NCBI GenBank assembly: GCA_036340235.1
Contig: JAYYZE010000021.1
Coordinates: 1-12,036, forward strand
DNA length: 12,036 nucleotides
Direction of reading: 5' to 3'
From: GCA-2862585 sp036340235
GTDB lineage: Bacteria; Bacteroidota; Bacteroidia; Flavobacteriales; UBA7312
Below, piece by piece: positions 1 to 7,198 of this stretch. The notes below the pieces were generated by a model, which was given only the letters and a program-made list of their open reading frames with translations, made no database searches and was not told where the DNA came from. The position numbers and the translations under genes were made by a program. Within the stretch, counting starts at the first letter, position 1. Each line of letters begins with the position of its first letter.

Positions 1-1
1 T

Positions 2-235
2 TATCCAAACCCATCAAGAGACATTTTCAATGTGTCGTTTACTTCTGAGGAAGCTCAAACGATCAGCGTGAAGGTAGTCAATATGATTGGTGAGGCGATT
101 TATACTGAAGAATTGACGGACTTTGTTGGTCAGTACACCAAGGTGGTTGACATGAACACACAGCCAAAAGGCGTGTACTTCTTGGAAATCACTACTAACA
201 ATGGTGCTATCAACCATAAGATTGTTCTTCAATAA
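2..235 (+). CDS. C-terminal end of a T9SS-secreted protein (type A sorting domain), 5' partial
   Basis: Only the last 77 codons are in the window; the frame is open to the left edge, so the gene starts outside it. The visible part begins YPNPSRDIFNVSF and ends KGVYFLEITTNNG...HKIVLQ. This is the classic type A C-terminal sorting domain (TIGR04183-like) of Bacteroidota type IX secretion cargo: YPNP start, hydrophobic beta strands, a 'KGVYFLxI' segment, and a short end after a K-hydrophobic run. By family knowledge the domain directs export across the outer membrane and is then cleaved or anchored to lipopolysaccharide. The passenger function cannot be known from this window. A GTG at 32 could open a shorter frame, but the homology runs across it, so it is not a start. 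A terminator follows 26 bases after the stop. Confidence 0.93.
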   Translation, partial: YPNPSRDIFNVSFTSEEAQTISVKVVNMIGEAIYTEELTDFVGQYTKVVDMNTQPKGVYFLEITTNNGAINHKIVLQ

Positions 236-261
236 TTTTTTGATAAACTGATTGATAAAAA

Positions 262-290
262 GACCCGGACATTTGTTCGGGTCTTTTTTT
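262..290. terminator. Rho-independent terminator, probably bidirectional
   Basis: A nine-base-pair stem, GACCCGGAC (262-270) with GTTCGGGTC (275-283), has one G-U pair and an ATTT loop. A run of seven T (284-290) follows, and five A (257-261) precede the stem. It follows the T9SS cargo gene on the plus strand. Because of the A run on the left, it would also act as a terminator for minus-strand transcription from the comF remnant, whose stop codon (289-291) overlaps the T run. Confidence 0.9.
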
Positions 291-931
291 AGTTAGCCAC
301 ACATACAATACTAATTCTATTATTTGGTATCGTTTTAAGTAATTTGAAACACGGGCTTAGAGTTGCCCCAGTAGTTACTATGTCATCTAATAAAATTATA
401 TGTTCATTTTCTAGCTGTTGACTTTCCTTTAATTCAAAGACATTTTCAATTTCTTGAAACCGTTCAAATCGGTTTTTTTGTTTGTGACGGATTATTTATC
501 TTCCTAATTAAAATATTACTTTAGAGTAATTTTGATGTACTTTTAATAAACGCATTGGCAATAATTTCGCTCTGGTTAAACCTTTCATCTTTTTCTAATG
601 TATAGGTACTGGAGTGACGTGCTTAACATTCTAGAATTTCTGAAATCTAATTCTCATTTCCTCTCTTAGAAACACGCCAATTTCTTTCACTTGTTTATAT
701 TTAAGTAAATGAATGAGCCTTTGTATCATACCTTTTTATAAAATTTAAATAGACTATAATATTTTATATGATTGGTTATCAATGTAAGGTGTATGAACTT
801 TTCTTTTTTTTTGGTATTTGAAGACAACATTTGATGCAAAGAGTCCGTTCTTGTTTGTGAAACACCGCATGGTAATAAAGACAAGTCTGCGGGTAGATGA
901 GTTGACCGATAAGTCTAAGTAGCTTTAACAT
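289..931 (-). pseudogene. comF: Decayed comF (ComF-family phosphoribosyltransferase) pseudogene
   Basis: Read on the minus strand and joined across frames, this region gives an almost full-length ComF. It starts at an ATG (929-931): MLKLLRLIGQLIYPQTC, then LCIKCCLQIP (second half of the zinc-finger region), YYSLFKFYKKG, RLIHLLKYKQVKEIGVFL, VTPVPIH, RFNQSEIIANAF, NPSQTKK, RFERF, and the PRPP loop LLDDIVTTGATL (358-393). It stops at 289-291. Lesions are frameshifts near A runs at 804-812, 733-737 and 473-479, another between 583 and 598 (probably a small deletion), and stops at 631-633, 521-523 and probably 595-597. The first CxxC is also degraded (TCLYYH). The span of 643 bases matches a family length of about 215-230 residues. 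ComF acts in DNA uptake during competence; this copy cannot make a working protein. The neighbouring genes are intact, so general sequencing error is unlikely. Confidence 0.9.
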
Positions 932-970
932 GACTTGCTTATTTGGTATTTAGTAAATCAATTAATGGTG

Positions 971-978
971 TAAATTTG
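971..978 (+). promoter_or_regulatory. Candidate -7 promoter box (TAAATTTG) of the DUF1844 / coiled-coil / xthA genes
   Basis: TAAATTTG matches the Bacteroidota housekeeping -7 consensus TAnnTTTG and lies 17 bases before the ATG at 996. The closest TTTG upstream (942-945) is 25 bases away, longer than the usual spacing, so the -33 element is weak or absent. The 12 bases 971-982 are identical to those at 8109-8120, the promoter of the other plus-strand operon. Confidence 0.55.
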
Positions 979-995
979 CATAAAAATCTGTTTAT

Positions 996-1268
996 ATGGA
1001 TAAAAACGATCGTCTTTTTAGTCAGTTACTTTACTTATTGCATCAAAATGCCAATACAGCTATGAATTCTATTGATCCCAAGAACATTTCTGAGGAAGAG
1101 CACAATCAAATTCAGCAACACTTAGACATACTAAAAATGCTTAAAGAAAAGACCAAAGGCAATTTAGGAGATGAGCTAAACCACATTCAAGATATGATGT
1201 TAGAGCAGTTAGAGGCTAATTGTATAAAGAATTTTGTTAATTTTAAAAACGATGAACCAGCCCGATAA
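996..1268 (+). CDS. DUF1844-like small conserved protein
   Basis: This 90-residue protein starts at an ATG 17 bases after a TAnnTTTG box. It has no signal peptide or membrane segment and looks cytoplasmic and helical. The centre (about residues 45-65) reads LDILKMLKEKTKGNLGDEL. This resembles the DUF1844 signature, in which a 'Lx.L..KTKGNL..eE' helix follows an N-terminal helix of the type 'FSQLLYLLHQNANTAM'. DUF1844 proteins have no established function. The 3' end overlaps the next gene by 17 bases in another frame, which suggests translational coupling with the membrane coiled-coil protein. The last ten residues (NFKNDEPAR) lie in that overlap. The family call rests on my recall of the motif and was not searched. 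Confidence 0.75.
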   Translation: MDKNDRLFSQLLYLLHQNANTAMNSIDPKNISEEEHNQIQQHLDILKMLKEKTKGNLGDELNHIQDMMLEQLEANCIKNFVNFKNDEPAR

Positions 1269-2166
1269 TAGTAAACGATTAACTGATAATAAAGCTAGAA
1301 AAATTATCAATGTATTGGTGTTTTCTCTTATTATTTTAATATTGTTCTTTGTTATCCGTGAGAGCCAGCATCAGCAAAAGATAGAAACAGTTATTCAGTA
1401 CGAACAAGAGAAAAATACGCTAAGAGATAACCTGGATGACCTTATTGACGAGCATGAACTATTAAAAGACGAGTACAGCGAACTTAGTGAACAACTTTCA
1501 CAGCGTGATTCCACCATAATGGCATACGCTGACGAGATAAAACAACTTATTCGAACAAAAGGTCAGTTACAGCAAGCTAAGCAAAAAATAAAGCGGTTAA
1601 AACAAATTAGTATGAAGTACGTTTCAGCGATAGATTCGTTACTTGTATTAAATCAAAAATTACAATTTGAAAATGACAGTGTAAGACGTGCTAATAAACT
1701 CATAGAAAGACGTAATTTAACTCTTGAAAAAGACAATCAAAAATTATCTGAGCGTGTGTTTACAGCTTCTATGCTCCGTCTTGAGAACATTGAAATAGAT
1801 GGGGTTTATTATAGATCAAGTGGACGTGAAGTTATCACATCCAGAGCTTCAAAAATTCAAAATATTAGTATATGTTTTGATGTCGTTGAAAACAAAGTTG
1901 CTGAGTCGGGAAAAAAAACCATATATATAAGAATGATTGATCCTGACGGTGATGTTTTGACTGTGGCAAATAAAATTCAAGAACTCAGTATCAGTAAAGA
2001 TAGTTTACTTCAATACACTGTGGCAATTGAATTCGATTACGAAAACGAATTTCTAAATCATTGCCAACTATGGACGCGTGGTAACGTCCTTAAACGAGGT
2101 CTTTATTCCTTTGAATTTATTCAAGAAAATCAGTTAATAGGATCAGTAAGTAGAAAATTTAGATAA
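1252..2166 (+). CDS. Single-pass membrane protein with periplasmic coiled coil, function unknown
   Basis: This 304-residue protein starts at the ATG at 1252 (MNQPDNSKRL); a TTG at 1234 would add six residues and is less likely. Residues about 18-36 form one transmembrane helix (INVLVFSLIILILFFVI). Basic residues precede it, predicting an N-in, C-out protein. Residues about 42-170 are a charged heptad-rich coiled coil. From about 172 to the end is a compact, strand-rich domain (SICFDVVEN..., IYIRMIDPDGDVL, a final GLYSFEFIQENQLIGS). I recall similar proteins in many Bacteroidota, sometimes mislabelled as chromosome-partitioning proteins, but know no function. It overlaps the DUF1844-like gene by 17 bases and ends 6 bases before xthA, so the three genes probably form one operon. 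Confidence 0.85.
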   Translation: MNQPDNSKRLTDNKARKIINVLVFSLIILILFFVIRESQHQQKIETVIQYEQEKNTLRDNLDDLIDEHELLKDEYSELSEQLSQRDSTIMAYADEIKQLIRTKGQLQQAKQKIKRLKQISMKYVSAIDSLLVLNQKLQFENDSVRRANKLIERRNLTLEKDNQKLSERVFTASMLRLENIEIDGVYYRSSGREVITSRASKIQNISICFDVVENKVAESGKKTIYIRMIDPDGDVLTVANKIQELSISKDSLLQYTVAIEFDYENEFLNHCQLWTRGNVLKRGLYSFEFIQENQLIGSVSRKFR

Positions 2167-2172
2167 ATTCTA

Positions 2173-2937
2173 TTGAAAGTTATATCGTATAATATTAATG
2201 GAATAAGAGCCGCTCTAAGCAAAGGCTTGGATCAGTGGATAAAGGCAGCTCAAGCAGATATTCTATGCTTTCAAGAAATCAAGGCTAATGAGAGTCAATT
2301 TGACGTCCAAATTTTTGAAGATTTAGGATATCATACTTATTGGTTTCCAGCTCAAAAGTTAGGATATAGCGGAACGGCCATTTTATCTAAAATTAAGCCA
2401 CAATCAATCAATTATGGAATGGGTCATGATTCATACGACTATGAGGGAAGGGTCTTGAAAGCTGATTTTGATGATTTTTCCATTATCAATGCATATATGC
2501 CTTCAGGAAGTAGCGGCGAGATTAGGCAAGCATTTAAATACCAGTTTTTGGATGATTTTTATAACTATATCAAGCAGTTATTGAATACTCATCCCAATTT
2601 AATCGTTTGCGGTGATTATAATATATGCCATCAGCCTATTGATATCCATAATCCACTTCGAAACAAAAACACCTCTGGTTTTTTACCACAAGAAAGAGAA
2701 TGGCTTACCTCTTTTTTAGCACTCGGTTTTGTAGATACCTTTAGAAATTTTTGTGATGAACCACACCACTATTCATGGTGGAGTTATAGAGCTAACGCTA
2801 GAGCCAAAAATCTTGGATGGCGGATTGATTATTTATTAGCTTCTTTACCACTTCAAAAACACTTATCCTCAGCCCAAATTTTATCACAAGCCAAGCATTC
2901 AGACCATTGTCCCGTTGTGTTATCCTTAGATGTTTAA
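2173..2937 (+). CDS. xthA: Exodeoxyribonuclease III (AP endonuclease, EEP family)
   Basis: At 254 residues this is close to E. coli ExoIII (268). It cuts DNA 5' of abasic sites and degrades 3' ends in base-excision repair, using a metal ion. Catalytic positions are visible in order: N7 in SYNINGIRAAL, E35 in CFQEIKA, Y108 in NAYMPSG, D148 and N150 in CGDYNICH, D219 in RIDYLLA, and D244-H245 in KHSDHCPVV. The start must be TTG (2173): the upstream gene's stop lies in the same frame at 2164-2166, no ATG exists before the essential N7, and MKVISYN matches the family's first residues. Only six bases separate it from the membrane coiled-coil gene, so it is probably co-transcribed with it. Confidence 0.95.
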   Translation: MKVISYNINGIRAALSKGLDQWIKAAQADILCFQEIKANESQFDVQIFEDLGYHTYWFPAQKLGYSGTAILSKIKPQSINYGMGHDSYDYEGRVLKADFDDFSIINAYMPSGSSGEIRQAFKYQFLDDFYNYIKQLLNTHPNLIVCGDYNICHQPIDIHNPLRNKNTSGFLPQEREWLTSFLALGFVDTFRNFCDEPHHYSWWSYRANARAKNLGWRIDYLLASLPLQKHLSSAQILSQAKHSDHCPVVLSLDV

Positions 2938-2996
2938 TCAAGGATGATTTGTTGAAAACCTTTTCCTAATAGCGTATTTTCATGATTTTGCTAGTT

Positions 2997-3004
2997 TATA
3001 TTTG
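2997..3004 (+). promoter_or_regulatory. Candidate -7 promoter box (TATATTTG) for the OmpA-family lipoprotein
   Basis: TATATTTG fits TAnnTTTG and lies 22 bases before the ATG at 3027, in the 89-base gap after xthA. No clear TTG sits 19-21 bases upstream, so the call is tentative. The rest of the gap shows no convincing terminator hairpin. Confidence 0.4.
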
Positions 3005-3026
3005 GAATTTATAATCTTCGATAAGA

Positions 3027-4025
3027 ATGTATAATAATCTAGCGATATCCCTACTTTTACTTCTTTTTTTTAGCGCTTGTGTATCTCCAAAAGTAGTTGA
3101 AGAACTCAAATCACAACAAGACGAAATACACGACGAAAACCAGCAAATAAAAAAAGAAAACACATCACTAACCACCCAAAATACCGAGTTGTTATACAAC
3201 GTCAATCGATTGATGTCTGAAATTGATGCCTTGATTGCCGATTCTGTTGAACAATACAAATCTTACATTAGCTTACAGGATAAATACGACATTCTAAACC
3301 AATCGTATGAATTATTGTCGGCTAAAAATTCACAGATGATGGCTAATAGAGCCGATGAAGTCAAACGTCTGTTGGAAGAGTTGCAGCTAAGTAAGCAAGA
3401 ACTATTAGAAAAAGAAGATGAACTAACAAAGATAGAAGAGAGTTTAAGTATTAAGCAAACTGAACTTCTTCAAACACAGAAAACGCTGGAAGAAAGGGAG
3501 CAAAAAGTTATCGAATTACAATCGGCTATTAATAGAAAAGATTCAGTACTGAATGCCCTTAAGAAGCGTTTGTCAAACGCCTTGTTAGGCTTTGAAGGTG
3601 ATGGCTTGACAATAACGCAAAAAAAAGGTAAAGTATATATCTCATTAGAGGAAAAGTTATTGTTTGCATCAGGAAGCTGGCAAGTAGATAGTCGTGGGGT
3701 AGATGCACTTTCTAAGTTGTCTAACGCTCTGGAATCCCAGCAAGAAATAAACGTGAATATAGAGGGTCATACGGATAGTATTCCTTTTGGCGGTCGAGGG
3801 CAAATCAAAGATAACTGGGATTTGAGTGTGCTTCGTGCCACTGCCATTGTAAAGATATTAGCTAGTTCAAGCTCTATTTCACCAGAACGATTATCTGCTT
3901 CTGGTCGTGGTGAGTATTTTCCCATCGCATCAAACAAAACGGTAGAAGGAAGACGTACCAACCGACGAATCGAAATAATACTATCCCCAAAACTAGATGA
4001 CTTGTACGAATTACTTAACAATTAA
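3027..4025 (+). CDS. OmpA-family lipoprotein with long coiled coil
   Basis: This 332-residue protein has a lipoprotein signal: a short N-terminus, a hydrophobic run LLLLLFF, and a lipobox ending at Cys18 (FFSAC). Residues about 22-185 are charged, heptad-like coiled coil. Residues about 205-322 form an OmpA C-terminal (OmpA/MotB) domain. In it IEGHTD carries Asp250 and NWDLSVLRA carries Arg270, the two residues that bind the diaminopimelate of peptidoglycan in the family, and it ends with EGRRTNRRIEI. It probably links the outer membrane to the cell wall across a long spacer. It may have its own promoter. Its stop overlaps that of convergent radA by four bases (TTAA, 4022-4025), leaving no space for a terminator between them. 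Confidence 0.92.
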   Translation: MYNNLAISLLLLLFFSACVSPKVVEELKSQQDEIHDENQQIKKENTSLTTQNTELLYNVNRLMSEIDALIADSVEQYKSYISLQDKYDILNQSYELLSAKNSQMMANRADEVKRLLEELQLSKQELLEKEDELTKIEESLSIKQTELLQTQKTLEEREQKVIELQSAINRKDSVLNALKKRLSNALLGFEGDGLTITQKKGKVYISLEEKLLFASGSWQVDSRGVDALSKLSNALESQQEINVNIEGHTDSIPFGGRGQIKDNWDLSVLRATAIVKILASSSSISPERLSASGRGEYFPIASNKTVEGRRTNRRIEIILSPKLDDLYELLNN

Positions 4026-5383
4026 GAAGAAAATAATAGTCTGAAAACATCTTCAATTTTTCCAACTTTCACTATTTTAATGTGGTGGCTTTTATTTTCC
4101 AGTTTATTAAATTTAGAAATATAAATTTTTTCAAAACCAAGTTTTTCGGCTTCTAGAACACGCTGTTCACAGCGATTTATTGGCCTGATCTCGCCAGACA
4201 AGCCTACCTCGGCAGCAAAACAGGATTTATCGTCAATGGGCATGTCAACATTTGAAGAAAGAATAGCGCAAAGAACCCCTAAATCTATAGCAGGGTCTTC
4301 TACCTTTATGCCACCCGTAATATTTAAAAATACATCTTTGGCCCCTAGTTTGAAACCACATCTTTTTTCTAACACGGCTAATAGCATCGAAAGGCGTCTA
4401 AGGTCAAAGCCGGTTGCGGATCGTTGGGGGGTACCATACACGGCACTACTTACTAATGCTTGAAGCTCAATCATCAGTGGGCGCATGCCTTCTAAGGTAG
4501 CGCTAACCGCTACGCCACTCATTGACTCGTCTTTTTGAGAAAGCAGTACCTCAGAGGGATTTATTACTTGCTTAAGCCCATAACTTTGCATTTCATAAAT
4601 TCCCAATTCGGATGTGGAGCCATATCGATTTTTATTTGCTCGTAAAATACGATATACATGATTTCTATCGCCTTCAAATTGAAGTACTACGTCAACCATG
4701 TGTTCCAAAATCTTAGGGCCAGCAATGTGTCCCTCTTTATTGATGTGGCCAATAAGTAAAACTGGCGTGCCACTGGATTTGGCGTATTGCATTAACTCAG
4801 AGGTACATTCTCTAATTTGCGATACACTACCCGCAGATGAGTCTATCGTATTGGTATGTAGCGTTTGAATGGAGTCAACAATAAGTATATTAGGCTTAAC
4901 AGCTTGAATTTGTTGAAAGATATGTTGTGTGTTGGTTTCTGTCAAAATCATACATTCTGACTCCATTAACTTTAATCGCTCTGCTCTCATTCTAATTTGT
5001 TGATCGCTTTCCTCACCACTGACGTAAAGAACGCGTTCTTTTTTGATATTCAGAGCCACTTGTAATAATAAGGTTGACTTGCCAATCCCTGGCTCTCCTC
5101 CAAGCAAAATTAATGAACCGGCTACTATACCACCACCAAGCACACGATTCAATTCTTTGTCTTTGGTATCAATTCTTTGCTTAGCATTCAAATTGATTTC
5201 ATGAACAACTTGAGCAGTACTAACTCTTGAATAGGAGTCATCTTGCCAAGCTTTCGAAGTTGGTTTGTTGACTACTTCTTTTACTATGGTATTCCATTGA
5301 TTACAGGATGAACATTTTCCCATCCATTGGGCAAACTGAGTACCACAGTTTTGACAAAAGTAGGAAGTTTTGACTTTAGCCAT
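4022..5383 (-). CDS. radA: DNA repair protein RadA (Sms)
   Basis: This 453-residue protein is close to E. coli RadA (460). RadA is a RecA-like ATPase and helicase that extends branches during recombinational repair. In order it shows a C4 zinc finger (Cys10, Cys13, Cys24, Cys27), Walker A GGEPGIGKST (95-104), Walker B ILIVD (166-170), the RadA-specific KNRYG motif (251-255), and a C-terminal Lon-like domain with FLNITGGIKVEDPAIDL. It starts at the ATG at 5383, inside the last codons of the rfaE2-like gene (8-base overlap), so it is the last gene of the panC-to-radA operon and probably translationally coupled. It converges on the OmpA-family gene with a 4-base overlap. Confidence 0.97.
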   Translation of the reverse strand: MAKVKTSYFCQNCGTQFAQWMGKCSSCNQWNTIVKEVVNKPTSKAWQDDSYSRVSTAQVVHEINLNAKQRIDTKDKELNRVLGGGIVAGSLILLGGEPGIGKSTLLLQVALNIKKERVLYVSGEESDQQIRMRAERLKLMESECMILTETNTQHIFQQIQAVKPNILIVDSIQTLHTNTIDSSAGSVSQIRECTSELMQYAKSSGTPVLLIGHINKEGHIAGPKILEHMVDVVLQFEGDRNHVYRILRANKNRYGSTSELGIYEMQSYGLKQVINPSEVLLSQKDESMSGVAVSATLEGMRPLMIELQALVSSAVYGTPQRSATGFDLRRLSMLLAVLEKRCGFKLGAKDVFLNITGGIKVEDPAIDLGVLCAILSSNVDMPIDDKSCFAAEVGLSGEIRPINRCEQRVLEAEKLGFEKIYISKFNKLENKSHHIKIVKVGKIEDVFRLLFSS

Positions 5384-5795
5384 TTTGTATTTTGTCTATT
5401 ATATTGGATGTGGAGTAGCCTTCCAAAAAGGGAATGGTTTTTACCAAACCTCCGTTCTTTAAAACCAGCTCACCACCTATTATTTCATGGATAGCGTAAT
5501 CGGCTCCCTTTACGAGAACGTCGGGCTTAATTTTACGTATTATTTCGAGGGGTGTTTGCTCATCGAATAATACAACGGCATCTACGCACTCAAGAGCTGC
5601 CAATATGGATGCTCTAGATTTTTCACATTGTATAGGTCGGCTTGTCCCTTTTAATTCTTTGACTGATTTATCAGAATTAAGACCAACAATTAATTTGGAA
5701 CCTAATCGGCTAGCTTTGGTAAGGTAGTCAATATGGCCAAGATGTAAAAGATCAAAACAACCATTTGTGAATACAATTGTTTGATTCTCTCCCAA
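5376..5795 (-). CDS. rfaE2: RfaE2-like D-glycero-beta-D-manno-heptose 1-phosphate adenylyltransferase; start uncertain
   Basis: This is a cytidylyltransferase-fold enzyme that in its family transfers AMP to heptose 1-phosphate for ADP-heptose and lipopolysaccharide core synthesis. Numbered from the TTG at 5795 (139 residues), it shows VFTNGCFDLLHLGH with the HxGH site at 18-21, GLNSDKSVKELKG, SRPI, PDVLVKGADY, and the terminal GYSTSNII signature. The kinase half found in bifunctional HldE is absent. The start is a problem: the frame stays open to 5867, and the upstream part reads HKIHNTQSLKATLDKLG, like the N-terminal helix of the family, yet no ATG, GTG or TTG lies there. Either the TTG is used and the helix is lost, or a rare ATC (5849) or ATT (5855) start is used. 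The substrate is inferred from family resemblance only; related enzymes act on other sugar or polyol phosphates. It overlaps radA by 8 bases. Confidence 0.85.
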   Translation of the reverse strand: MGENQTIVFTNGCFDLLHLGHIDYLTKASRLGSKLIVGLNSDKSVKELKGTSRPIQCEKSRASILAALECVDAVVLFDEQTPLEIIRKIKPDVLVKGADYAIHEIIGGELVLKNGGLVKTIPFLEGYSTSNIIDKIQNG

Positions 5796-5859
5796 TTTGT
5801 CTAAAGTTGCTTTTAGCGATTGAGTATTGTGTATTTTGTGTGTGAGGATAGTAATGCCT

Positions 5860-6837
5860 TTAACTTTTTAGTTTCTTATTGGATAAAAATACCATTAAAA
5901 TTGAAATCCCCCCAAAAGCAAGCGTCATTAAGGTTTGGGCAGTATGTACGATAGTGGCAAACAAGAAGGATGATTCTTCAGAAATACCTAACAACACCAA
6001 GCCTTCAGTAACAATCACATGATATGCTCCAAAGCCACCTTGTACAGGAGCCACCATGCCAAACCCGCCTATGACCATAGCGTAGAGGCCATCTAAAATG
6101 CTAAGAACCCTTGTTTCTGTAATACTAAAAAAACAGATATATGTCATCAAAACATACATTAACCAAATTACAATGGTATGCAACCAAAATTCATGAGGGT
6201 TGCTCAATGTTTTAATACTTTTAAAGCCATCCAAAACACCTGTTAAAATAGACACTAGCTTTACATACAGCCTATGAGTTTTGAAAAAGAGTCCTAAACA
6301 ATAAAACAATAAGAAGACAATAGTTAATGAACCTACCCCCCATAATATTGCTGAAAATACATTTAGTGTTAGCTCTCCAAACAAGGCTACATATAGTTTA
6401 AAAACAAGTTCAAATTTCATTATCAATGTAACAATTAGTAATGAAATTAGAATAATAAAATCAATTGCCCGCTCTAAAATGATGGTACCAAACAACTTAT
6501 CAAGAGGAATATTTTCTGTTTGATTTAAGCTTGTGCATCGAGTGATTTCACCTGCTCTAGGGATAGCAATATTTGTAAAATATCCGATAGACACGGCATA
6601 AATGGAGTTGGACTTTCTGGCTTTGAACCCCAAACTTTTTAAAATAATTACCCAACGAAGGCCGCGACTAATAATGGCTAAGGCGCCAAAGATAACCGAA
6701 AGCCACACCCAGCTGTAATTAACATCTTTGAGAACGTCGACCAGCGTTTTTGGATTTTTATTTCTGAAGGCAAGGTACATAAGCCCTAAGCCAAGCGCCG
6801 CAAACAACACATATTTGAGCCATTTAAGCGTCTTCAT
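5860..6837 (-). CDS. UPF0104 / LPG-synthase-TM family integral membrane protein
   Basis: This 325-residue protein has about eight hydrophobic segments spread over its whole length. Family signatures are visible: SRGLRWVIILKSLG (about 58-71), FTNIAIPRAGEITRC (about 88-102), an ILERAIDFIIL stretch, and the late glycine-rich GGFGMVAPVQGGFGAYH. It matches the membrane (flippase-like) part of the lysylphosphatidylglycerol synthase MprF, PF03706, but has no C-terminal aminoacyl-transfer domain. It should therefore not be called a lysyl-transferase; a lipid-translocating or other envelope role is inferred. The ATG at 6837 starts 5 bases after panD ends, and the next gene's open frame begins immediately after its stop. 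Confidence 0.9.
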   Translation of the reverse strand: MKTLKWLKYVLFAALGLGLMYLAFRNKNPKTLVDVLKDVNYSWVWLSVIFGALAIISRGLRWVIILKSLGFKARKSNSIYAVSIGYFTNIAIPRAGEITRCTSLNQTENIPLDKLFGTIILERAIDFIILISLLIVTLIMKFELVFKLYVALFGELTLNVFSAILWGVGSLTIVFLLFYCLGLFFKTHRLYVKLVSILTGVLDGFKSIKTLSNPHEFWLHTIVIWLMYVLMTYICFFSITETRVLSILDGLYAMVIGGFGMVAPVQGGFGAYHVIVTEGLVLLGISEESSFLFATIVHTAQTLMTLAFGGISILMVFLSNKKLKS

Positions 6838-6842
6838 ACTTT

Positions 6843-7187
6843 TTAAAGTGAATTGTCAGAATTGGGAAAAATGATAGTTGGAGAGAACGATTTGGCCTCT
6901 TCAAAATCTAATAAGCCATATGAAATGATAATAATAACATCGCCTTTTTGAACTCTTCTAGCGGCTGGCCCGTTTAGGCAAATTTCTTTGGAGTTTGCTT
7001 GACCTTTAATGACATATGTTTCTAAGCGCTCTCCATTATTAATATTTACAATTTGCACTTTTTCGCCTGCTACAATATTGGCAGCATTCATCAAGGTCTC
7101 ATCAATAGTAATACTTCCAATATAGTGAAGATCGGCACCAGTAACTGTGACTTGATGAATTTTAGATTTTACTACTTCAATTTGCAT
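6843..7187 (-). CDS. panD: Aspartate 1-decarboxylase
   Basis: This 114-residue protein makes beta-alanine from L-aspartate, the partner substrate for PanC in pantothenate and coenzyme A synthesis. The pro-enzyme cleaves itself between Gly24 and Ser25 to form the pyruvoyl cofactor. Here YIGSITID places G24-S25 exactly at the canonical position. Lys9, Tyr22 and the downstream LNGPAARRVQKGDVIIIISYG block are also as expected. It starts with ATG (7185-7187), 11 bases after the panC stop, so the two consecutive pathway steps are co-transcribed. Confidence 0.97.
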   Translation of the reverse strand: MQIEVVKSKIHQVTVTGADLHYIGSITIDETLMNAANIVAGEKVQIVNINNGERLETYVIKGQANSKEICLNGPAARRVQKGDVIIIISYGLLDFEEAKSFSPTIIFPNSDNSL

Positions 7188-7198
7188 AGGTCACAAAA

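Noticed and set aside
14..232. Minus-strand frame opposite the T9SS sorting domain
   Set aside because: The plus-strand reading is a clear type A sorting domain; the antisense peptide has no family character.
289..995. A regulatory RNA or long intergenic element between the T9SS gene and the DUF1844-like gene
   Set aside because: The region is explained by the comF relic (to 931) and a promoter (971-978); no additional stable structure stood out.
1234..1251. TTG start at 1234 for the membrane coiled-coil protein
   Set aside because: It adds only six residues (MLILKT) and an ATG follows at 1252; ATG is the simpler choice, though TTG cannot be excluded.
3767..4463. Open frames antisense to the OmpA domain (3767-4021) and to radA (4236-4463)
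   Set aside because: They mirror conserved coding regions and lack any independent support such as a start context or known motif.
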